Source of the DNA: Klebsiella pneumoniae
Lineage (GTDB): Bacteria > Desulfobacterota > Binatia > UBA12015
DNA: 53,103 bases
Assembly (NCBI GenBank): GCA_945872365.1
Contig: CAMBZJ010000021.1
Span: forward strand, 1-53,103
Reading direction: 5' to 3'
Shown here: piece by piece, positions 47,263-53,103 of the stretch
How positions within the stretch are numbered: position 1 is the first letter of the stretch
Layout: every line of letters starts with the position of its first letter
Program-made: the position numbers and the translations under genes
The notes under the pieces: generated by a model
What the model saw: only the letters and a program-made list of their open reading frames with translations
What the model was told of the DNA's origin: nothing
Databases searched by the model: none

Positions 47263-48417
47263 ATGGATGCGAAGGCCGCGGCACGTGAAACGATCGAGGA
47301 CCGGCGCGCGGCGCTGGTGGACCTGAGCCACCGGATCCACGCACATCCCGAACTCGCGTTCGAGGAGGAGAAGGCGTCCGCCTGGTGCGCCGGGTTCCTG
47401 GCTGACGCAGGCTTCGCGATCGAGAAGCCCTTCTGCGGGCTGGACACCGCGTTCCGGGCCCGTAAAGGAAACGGCCCGCTCCATGTCGCGTTCTGCGCCG
47501 AGTATGATGCGCTGCCAAGCATCGGCCACGCCTGCGGCCACAACGTGATCGCGACGATGTCGCTCGGCGCCGCGCTGGCTGCGGCGCGGGTCGCCGATGA
47601 GGTCGGTCTCACCGTCACCGTCGTCGGGACGCCGGCCGAGGAGCACGGCGGCGGGAAGATCCTGCTGCTCGAGCGCGGCGGATTCGCCGACGAGCACCTC
47701 GCGATGATGGCGCACCCGGCGCCGATCGACGCCGAGGAGTTCCCGTCGCTCGCCTGCGCCAACCTGGAGGTGAGCTACACCGGAAAGGCCGCGCACGCCG
47801 CCGCCTTTCCGCAACTCGGGGTGAACGCGCTCGACGCGCTCACGGTCGCACAGACCGCCCTCGGCCTGCTGCGCCAGCACATCGACCCCACCGACCGCCT
47901 GCACGGCATCGTGACCCACGGCGGCGATGCTCCCAACGTCGTGCCGGCGCGGACCGCCGCGCGCTACCTCGTGCGCTCCCAGACGCTCGGACGTCTCGAG
48001 CGACTCGTGCCGCGGGTGCGCAACTGCTTCGAGGCCGGCGCCCTCGCGACCGGGGCGAAACTCGGCTTCGAGGCCTCGAAACCCTATGCCGACATGCGCC
48101 AGGACGGCACCCTTGGCGCTCTCTACCGCCGCAACGCCTCCGAACTCGGACGGTCGTTTCCCGATCTCGGACGGTCGAGCGCCTTCTCCGGCTCGACCGA
48201 CATGGGCAACGTCTCCCACGCCCTGCCCTCGATCCACCCGCTGATCGGCCTCGATTCCCTGCCGGCCGTGCCGCACCAGCCGGAGTTCGCGGACTGCGCC
48301 CGCACCGAGGTCGCCGATCGCGCGGTCTTCGACGGGGGACTCGCGATGGCCTGGACGGCGATCGACGTCGCCTGCGACGATGCCTTGCGCGAGCGCCTGC
48401 TCCTGCGCCCGCGCTGA
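47263..48417 (+). CDS. M20-family amidohydrolase (PM20D2-like)
   Basis: A 384-residue metallopeptidase-fold hydrolase of the M20 peptidase/amidohydrolase group. It has HRIHAHPELAFEEEKASAW, FCAEYDALPSIGHACGHN with zinc Asp/His, GTPAEEHGGGKILLLE with the catalytic Glu-Glu, the MAHPAP ligand, and the dimerisation domain starting ANLEVSYTGKAAHAAAFPQLGVNALDA. It is closest in look to PM20D2/aminobenzoyl-glutamate hydrolase relatives. ATG 47263 is 8 nt after GGAGGG; GTG 47257 is only 2 nt after it. Substrate: probably an N-acyl amino acid or dipeptide. Confidence 0.9.
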   Translation: MDAKAAARETIEDRRAALVDLSHRIHAHPELAFEEEKASAWCAGFLADAGFAIEKPFCGLDTAFRARKGNGPLHVAFCAEYDALPSIGHACGHNVIATMSLGAALAAARVADEVGLTVTVVGTPAEEHGGGKILLLERGGFADEHLAMMAHPAPIDAEEFPSLACANLEVSYTGKAAHAAAFPQLGVNALDALTVAQTALGLLRQHIDPTDRLHGIVTHGGDAPNVVPARTAARYLVRSQTLGRLERLVPRVRNCFEAGALATGAKLGFEASKPYADMRQDGTLGALYRRNASELGRSFPDLGRSSAFSGSTDMGNVSHALPSIHPLIGLDSLPAVPHQPEFADCARTEVADRAVFDGGLAMAWTAIDVACDDALRERLLLRPR

Positions 48418-48529
48418 AACTCCCGGGGAACGTTCAGCGCCCCCGCCAGGCGGAACCCGGTCTGCCCCGACGGGGCTCGTTTGCACTCGGGCGATCGGGT
48501 TGGTGCCCCATGGGGAGAAGGAACAAGCC

Positions 48530-48877
48530 ATGCAGGTGGAGTCCCGGATCAGTTTCAGGAACATGGAGCCCTCGCCGGCGATCGAGGCCAAGGTGGAGGA
48601 GCGCATCGAGCGGCTCGAGCGCCGCTTCGACGGCATGACGACCTGCCAGGTCGTGATCGAGTCGCCGCATCGCCACCAGCAGCACGGGCGCATCCACCAC
48701 GTCCGGTTGCACGTCGTCGTGCCGGGCGGCGACATCGTCGTCGGCCGCGACCCGGCCGAGCACCATGAGCACGAGGACGTCTACGTCGCGATCCGCGACG
48801 CCTTCGACGCGGCGGAGCGCCGCATCGAGGACCATGCGCGCCGCAGCCGCGGCGACGTGAAGACGCACGCGGGCTGA
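48530..48877 (+). CDS. HPF/RaiA-family ribosome hibernation protein
   Basis: A 115-residue ribosome-associated inhibitor of the HPF/RaiA (sigma-54 modulation) family. It shows ISFRNMEPSPAIEAKVEERIERLERRFDGMTTCQVVIESP, then RIHHVRLHVVVPGGDIVVGRDP and the C-terminal EDVYVAIRDAFDAAERRIEDHARR helix, all typical of the short form. It binds the 30S subunit and silences translation in stationary phase. GGGGAGAAGGAA precedes ATG 48530. It stands between the M20 gene and a convergent hydrolase gene. Confidence 0.88.
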   Translation: MQVESRISFRNMEPSPAIEAKVEERIERLERRFDGMTTCQVVIESPHRHQQHGRIHHVRLHVVVPGGDIVVGRDPAEHHEHEDVYVAIRDAFDAAERRIEDHARRSRGDVKTHAG

Positions 48878-48898
48878 ACGCTCCGGGGGCGGGGTGGC

Positions 48899-49792
48899 CT
48901 AGGCAGCGCGCCCGAGGAAGCCGAGCAGGACCCGCGCGGTTTCCTCGGGGCGCTCGAGGTGGGGGTGGTGTCCGGTGCCCTCGATCCTCGCGCGGCCGGC
49001 GCGGGTCACGTGCACCCGCTCGTCGATCTCGATCGGCGCCGCGCTGATGTAGCTGCGCGTCCCCTCGACGTAGAGCACCGGGCAGGCGATCCGCTCCCAG
49101 AACGAGCGCGCCTGGGCGACGTAATAGGGTTGCGGCGAGCGGGTCCGGTGCAGCGGGTCGAAGCGCCACTCGCGCGCGCCGTCGCGGTCGCCCGCGATCG
49201 CGCGCGTCCCGTGCAGCGCCATGTGCCGGGCGACGCCGGGGGGCCAGAGCGGGAACCGCTCCGCGAGCCGCCGCGTCGCCGTCTCGAGCGTGAGCCTCGG
49301 GCGCGCCGGGTCCAGCGGTCGCGGCCGCGCCGCGGCTTCGAGTTCGCCGATCCAGCCCGCGTAGCGCCCGGCGGCGACCGACGGTGGGGAATCCGGCGGA
49401 CCGAGTCCCTCGACGCAGGCGAGCACCGACACCCGCTCGGGCTCCGTCCCCGCGAAGAGCAGCGCCACACTGCCGCCCATCGAGTGCCCGACGAGCGCCA
49501 CGCGCCCGCCGAGCGCCCTTACGAGGAACGCGAGGTCGGCCACGTAGTCGGCGAAGTGGTAGTAGCCGCCGCGCCCGATGCGCTCGGACTCGCCGTGGCC
49601 GCGCCAGTCGAGCGCGAGGACGCGCCGGCCGCTCTCCGCCAGGCGCGGTGCGACGAAGTCCCATGCGCGCGCATGCTCCTGCAATCCGTGGAGCAGCAGC
49701 AGCGGAGCACCGGCCGCGCCCGGGAGAGACCAGTCGACGAGGTGGTGTCGCAGGCGGTTCGCCTCGACGAAGAGGGGCCTCGGCTCGGTCAC
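48899..49792 (-). CDS. Alpha/beta hydrolase
   Basis: A 297-residue cytoplasmic alpha/beta hydrolase. The nucleophile elbow is LVGHSMGGS, the oxyanion loop LLLLHGLQEHARAWD, the Asp is likely in YVEGTRS... or near it, and the catalytic His is in IEGTGHHPHLERPEE. It resembles epoxide hydrolase and lactonase-type members, but substrate is open. It follows the phosphotriesterase-like gene on the same strand (28-nt gap), which suggests the two hydrolases act in sequence on a lactone or ester. Confidence 0.88.
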   Translation of the reverse strand: MTEPRPLFVEANRLRHHLVDWSLPGAAGAPLLLLHGLQEHARAWDFVAPRLAESGRRVLALDWRGHGESERIGRGGYYHFADYVADLAFLVRALGGRVALVGHSMGGSVALLFAGTEPERVSVLACVEGLGPPDSPPSVAAGRYAGWIGELEAAARPRPLDPARPRLTLETATRRLAERFPLWPPGVARHMALHGTRAIAGDRDGAREWRFDPLHRTRSPQPYYVAQARSFWERIACPVLYVEGTRSYISAAPIEIDERVHVTRAGRARIEGTGHHPHLERPEETARVLLGFLGRAA

Positions 49793-49820
49793 GTTGCGCA
49801 GAGCGGTCGCCGAGGGGCGT

Positions 49821-50804
49821 TCAGATCGGGTCGCCCGCGAACCAGCGCGCCGGGTTCACGTCGGTCATGGCGGCGATGTCCGCCTCGGGGATGCCCGCCT
49901 CGCGCATCATCGGGATCACCCGCTCGAAGAGGTGGGTCGCCGTCCACTGCGGCATCATCTGCGGGATGAGCGCTGCGTCGATCACCTGCCCGGGGCCGAA
50001 GATCGGCCGCCCCAGCCAGGCGCCGCAATTCGAGTCGTGCGACAGGCAGACGTGCTTGCCGAGCCCGTCGCGCACCAGGCTCGCGATGTTCTTCACCCGC
50101 ACCTCGTCGGGGAGGATTACCGTGATGCCGAGCCGGTCGAAGCCGAGGTAGGCGCCTTCGCCCGCGATGCGCCGGTGGTAGGCGGGATCGTCGATGCCGT
50201 CGGAGTGGCCGACCAGGATGCGGTGCGCCGGCACGCCCTCGGCCTTCACGATCTCGATCTGCTCGAGACCGCAACTGCCTTCCTGAGTGTGGGAGATGAG
50301 CGGGACGTCGCAGCGCTTCGCCGCACGCGCCGCGGCGACCAGCAGCTTGCGCTCGTAGTCCGACACGTGGTGCGCACCGGTCGCGATCTTGATCAGCCCG
50401 GCGCGGATGCCGGTCTCGCCGATTCCCTCGGTCAACTCCTTCTCGTAGATCGCGGCGATGTCGTCGAGCGGCAGGTTGCGGAAGGTGTAGGTGAGGCCCT
50501 GCTCTTCGAAGTAGGCGCCGGTCGTGCAGATGATGCGCATGCCCGAGGCCTGTGCGACCTCGGCCATGAACTCGACGTCGCGCCCGAGATCCATCGGGCA
50601 GGGGTCGAGGAAGGTGCACACGCCGAAGGAGCGCAGGCGGTGCATCTCGTCGATCGCCCGCCGCAGGGCCTCGCCGCGCTCGAAGCGCGGGGCGAGCGCG
50701 TCCATCTGCCAGCCCGGGTAGCCGATGAGCAGGTGCTCGTGCACGAGCGTGCGGCCGAGTTGGTCGGGGCGGCAGGTGCCGGTCACCGTCTGGATGGTCT
50801 GCAT
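49821..50804 (-). CDS. Phosphotriesterase-family metal hydrolase (PLL lactonase-like)
   Basis: A 327-residue TIM-barrel amidohydrolase of the phosphotriesterase family. Metal ligands are seen in order: LVHEHLLIG (HxH), the bridging Lys in IKIATGAHHVS, SHTQEG, VGHSDGIDD and the Asp in CLSHDSNCG. In bacteria most such members are lactonases or dihydrocoumarin-type esterases rather than true phosphotriesterases. GAAGG lies before ATG 50804. It leads a two-gene unit with the alpha/beta hydrolase and is divergent from the second CoA-transferase (104-nt gap). Confidence 0.9.
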   Translation of the reverse strand: MQTIQTVTGTCRPDQLGRTLVHEHLLIGYPGWQMDALAPRFERGEALRRAIDEMHRLRSFGVCTFLDPCPMDLGRDVEFMAEVAQASGMRIICTTGAYFEEQGLTYTFRNLPLDDIAAIYEKELTEGIGETGIRAGLIKIATGAHHVSDYERKLLVAAARAAKRCDVPLISHTQEGSCGLEQIEIVKAEGVPAHRILVGHSDGIDDPAYHRRIAGEGAYLGFDRLGITVILPDEVRVKNIASLVRDGLGKHVCLSHDSNCGAWLGRPIFGPGQVIDAALIPQMMPQWTATHLFERVIPMMREAGIPEADIAAMTDVNPARWFAGDPI

Positions 50805-50907
50805 GGGGGCCTTCAACCCCGGTCGCCGGCCCTTGTCCAGCCCTCCCCGGGGTGACAGGGAGGAGCGGGCGGTGCCGTGGACGGTCGCACCCCGGGGAGG
50901 AATCGCG

Positions 50908-52119
50908 ATGCCGTTGCCGCTCGAAGGAATCCGCGTTCTCGACTGGACGATCTGGCAGCAGGGGCCGGTGTGTTCGCTCATGCTCTCGGACCTTGGCGCC
51001 GACGTGATCAAGATCGAGTCGCTCGAGGGCGGCGACCCGGGCCGCGGCGTGCTGCGCGCCCAGGGGCTCGACCTCGGCGACCGCCCGAACTTCTATTTCG
51101 AGGCGAACAACCGCGGAAAGCGCAGCATCGCGCTCGACCTGAAGACCGCGGAGGGCCGCGAGATCGTCCTGCGTCTCGCCGAGAAGTCCGACGTCTTCGT
51201 GCAGAACTTCCGCCCCGGCGCGGCGGTGCGCATGGGGCTCGGCTACGCCGACCTGCAGGCTCGCAACCCGCTCATCGTCTACGCGAACGGCAGCGGCTTC
51301 GGTCGCCTGGGCCCCGACGCCGAGCGCCCGTGCATGGACTATCTCGGGCTCGCGCGCTCGGGGATCATGATGGCCGCGGGCGAGCCGGGCTCGCCGCCGC
51401 TCGCGATCCAGGGTGCGATCGCCGATCAGGTCGGCGGCACGATGCTCGCCTTCGGGGTGCTGACCGCGCTGCTCGCGCGCGAGCGCTTCGGCATCGGCCA
51501 GGAGGTCGACGCCTCGCTGCTCGGCGCGATGAGCTGGCTCCAGGGGCTGTCGGTGAGTTCACGCCTGATGCTCGGCGGCGAGATGCCGCGCTTCTCGCGA
51601 CAGTTCGCGTTCAACCCGCTGTGGAACCACTACCGCTGCGCCGATGACCGCTGGATCGCCTTCGCTATGGCGCAGGCCGACCGCTGGTGGAAGGACTTCG
51701 CCGTCGCGATCGGCCGACCCGACCTCGTCGACGACCCGCGCTTCGCCGGCATGATGGACCGCGGCATGAACGCCTCGACGCTGATCGCGATCCTCGACGA
51801 GACCTTCGCGACGAAGCCCTCGGCCGAGTGGAAGCGCCTGCTCGACGCGGGCGGCGACTTCATCTTCACGCACGTGAACTCGGTGAACGACCTGCCCGAC
51901 GACCCGCAGGTGCGGGCCAACGGCCTGGTCGCGAGCGTCGCGCACCCGACGCACGGCCCGACCGAGATGCTGAACCTGCCGATCGGGCTTTCCGCGACGC
52001 CGCCGCGCATCGCGGGCGTGGCACCCGAGTTCGGCCAGCACACGGAGCAGGTGCTGGTCGACGAACTCGGCCACTCCTGGGAGGAGGTCGCGGCGTTGCG
52101 CGAGCGCGGCGTGATCTAG
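50908..52119 (+). CDS. Family III CoA-transferase (CaiB/BaiF), second copy
   Basis: A 403-residue CoA-transferase. It has GIRVLDWTIWQQGPVCSLMLSDLGADVIKIES, NNRGKRSIALDLKTAEGREIVLRLAEKSDVFVQNFRPGAAVRMGLGY and the catalytic Asp region RPCMDYLGLARSGIMMAAGEPG (Cys-Met-Asp where the family usually has Tyr-Asp). It shares length and plan with the copy at 22177-23448 but is clearly divergent. GGGGAGGAA precedes ATG 50908. The neighbouring PTE-like lactonase and alpha/beta hydrolase could supply the acid it activates. Confidence 0.92.
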   Translation: MPLPLEGIRVLDWTIWQQGPVCSLMLSDLGADVIKIESLEGGDPGRGVLRAQGLDLGDRPNFYFEANNRGKRSIALDLKTAEGREIVLRLAEKSDVFVQNFRPGAAVRMGLGYADLQARNPLIVYANGSGFGRLGPDAERPCMDYLGLARSGIMMAAGEPGSPPLAIQGAIADQVGGTMLAFGVLTALLARERFGIGQEVDASLLGAMSWLQGLSVSSRLMLGGEMPRFSRQFAFNPLWNHYRCADDRWIAFAMAQADRWWKDFAVAIGRPDLVDDPRFAGMMDRGMNASTLIAILDETFATKPSAEWKRLLDAGGDFIFTHVNSVNDLPDDPQVRANGLVASVAHPTHGPTEMLNLPIGLSATPPRIAGVAPEFGQHTEQVLVDELGHSWEEVAALRERGVI

Positions 52120-52141
52120 GAGCCACTGCGGCGTAGCCGCT

Positions 52142-52897
52142 TCAGGAGAGGCCGTGCTCCGAGCGCAGGCGCGCCCAGCGGCGCAGCACGCGCCGCACGT
52201 AGTCGGTGCGGCGGGCACGGTCGGGCCGCATACCGGCGACGCGCTCGGGGCCGAGATTGTACGCGGCCACCGCGAGTCGCACGTCGCCGAAGCGGGCTTC
52301 GAGCTTGCGCAGGTAGGCGATGCCGAGACGCAGGTTCGCGTCGGGGTCGAGTAGCGTGCGCGCACCGCGCCACGGCAGACCGTTCTCCTCGGCGATCGCG
52401 CGGCCGGTCCCAGGGCGCACCTGTGCGAGGCCGAGTGCACCCGCACGACTTCTTGCATGCGGCGCGCAGGTGCTCTCGATCTCGACGAGCGCCTGGACGA
52501 AGAGCGGATCGTAGCCGTGGCGTGTCGCCTCGCGATTCACGGCGCGCGCGATGCGCGTACGCTCGACGTCGGCGAGTTGCGTACGGCACTTCGAGAGGGC
52601 GAGTTCGACGTCGTGGGTAGCACGACTTGGCAGGCCGAGGTCCGCCGCATCCAGAATGTCCGCTTGACCCCGCGCCGCCCACTCCCGGTCGAGCGCCCGC
52701 GCACCCGTCGGCAGGGTGACCGCGAGCAAGAACAGGGCGGCCGGGATCGCGCTCCAGCCGAAGTTCGCCCCCCGCCGTCGAGCGCGCAATGCGTCGGGTC
52801 GCTCGTGCGGCGCGCGCCTGTGACGATGGGCACTCGCGGAGGCCGGGAGCGCCACGCACACGCGACCTGCCGCAATGATGTGCCTCGGGGGCCTCAT
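52142..52897 (-). CDS. Lytic transglycosylase (SLT/GH23)
   Basis: A peptidoglycan lytic transglycosylase with a GH23 domain at about residues 125-240. It has the catalytic Glu in ALVEIESTCAPHARSRAGALGLAQVRPGTG, LRLGIAYLRKLEARFGDVRLAVAAYNLGP, and a C-terminal DYVRRVLRRW. A membrane/signal segment (GWSAIPAALFLLAVTLPTGARA) starts only at about residue 49 of the ATG 52897 form. TTG 52789 would give an RARRR n-region directly before it, but no ribosome site is seen. GTG 52958-52960 is also open. So the start is unsure, while the enzyme is clear. Such enzymes remodel wall for pilus or secretion machines. Confidence 0.85.
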   Translation of the reverse strand: MRPPRHIIAAGRVCVALPASASAHRHRRAPHERPDALRARRRGANFGWSAIPAALFLLAVTLPTGARALDREWAARGQADILDAADLGLPSRATHDVELALSKCRTQLADVERTRIARAVNREATRHGYDPLFVQALVEIESTCAPHARSRAGALGLAQVRPGTGRAIAEENGLPWRGARTLLDPDANLRLGIAYLRKLEARFGDVRLAVAAYNLGPERVAGMRPDRARRTDYVRRVLRRWARLRSEHGLS

Positions 52898-52960
52898 TGC
52901 CGGTCTGCGGGGGGAGTCGGAGCCGGGCTCCGTCTGCCCCCCGTCGTAAACGGACGCCAC

Positions 52961-53103
52961 AGCCGGGGCAAGCCTTCAGGCCCGACAGGTACCCCCGGGC
53001 TCTCTCGGGCGCCGGAAAAAGCAAAGGATTTCGGGGGCCGGGGCGAATCCGGCCCGGCGGGCGGCCTCGTGACGGTGGGGCGGGGAGGACGGCCCGCAGG
53101 CCG
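52961..53103. other. Right edge, noncoding
   Basis: No gene is recognised. It should hold the promoter of the lytic transglycosylase gene. A c-di-AMP (ydaO) riboswitch, known before some wall hydrolases, was looked for on the minus strand and not seen. Confidence 0.4.

Noticed and set aside
1-53103. tRNA, rRNA, tmRNA, SRP RNA, IS elements, attachment sites
   Set aside because: No T-loop/anticodon pattern, no rRNA segments, no transposase or integrase motif seen on either strand.

Overview
The window is very GC-rich, densely coded DNA (many 4-nt ATGA/GTGA overlaps, frequent GTG and some TTG starts) from a Gram-negative bacterium. A sigma-54-type promoter before pilA, a PilY1/minor-pilin operon, DUF1566 and Cys-rich secreted proteins, and many CoA-thioester catabolic genes suggest a deltaproteobacterium-like lineage (Myxococcota, Desulfobacterota or Binatota type). 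The phylum cannot be fixed from this stretch. I found no tRNA, rRNA, CRISPR array, transposase or phage gene.

Left third (1-16240) is a type IV pilus region. It holds major pilin pilA with a consensus -24/-12 promoter, two GT-C-like membrane proteins, prepilin peptidase pilD, a first minor-pilin operon (GspH-, GspI-, PilW/GspJ- and PilX/GspK-like) converging on an SGNH hydrolase, and a second minor-pilin operon (fimT, fimT, pilV, pilW, pilX, pilY1 and a small secreted protein). The first fimT of the second operon looks frameshifted at two homopolymers. PilD would process all pilins and the minor pilins plus PilY1 would prime the fibre. The two GT-C-like proteins may glycosylate it (inference).

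The middle (16245-36935) is metabolic. It starts with an MBL hydrolase/dodecin pair, then a tightly overlapped sulfotransferase - membrane protein - PlsC acyltransferase - PrsW protease operon, which is a candidate for an undescribed sulfated-lipid or envelope pathway. A catabolic run follows: family III CoA-transferase, cyclase-family hydrolase, acyl-CoA dehydrogenase and a mesaconyl-CoA hydratase-like MaoC protein. An acyl-CoA synthetase and an LLM (F420-type) oxidoreductase diverge around a perfect 30-bp palindrome. Then come an NTF2-like protein, a zinc alcohol dehydrogenase, an AttH/CrtC lipocalin-like protein, a TVP38 membrane protein and a lipoprotein hydrolase.

The right third starts with a 38-residue very basic ORF, then a FliA-type sigma-28 gene followed by a FlgM-like anti-sigma gene, with no flagellar gene nearby. 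The intergenic region before the sigma gene holds an inverted repeat and a second -24/-12-like element. It continues with a nitrilase-family amidase overlapping a MoeA-like/periplasmic-binding-domain fusion, a truncated DUF1566 remnant flanked by direct repeats, a C11 tract and a strong hairpin, miaE, an FKBP isomerase, an enoyl-CoA hydratase/acyl-CoA dehydrogenase-type flavoenzyme pair, an intact DUF1566 protein with a Pro-Thr tail, an M20 amidohydrolase, a ribosome hibernation factor, an alpha/beta hydrolase, a phosphotriesterase-like enzyme, a second CoA-transferase and a lytic transglycosylase.

The most interesting items are the sulfotransferase/PlsC/PrsW operon, the non-flagellar sigma-28/FlgM pair with a possible sigma-54 promoter shared in type with pilA, the 30-bp divergent palindrome, and the DUF1566 remnant locus.
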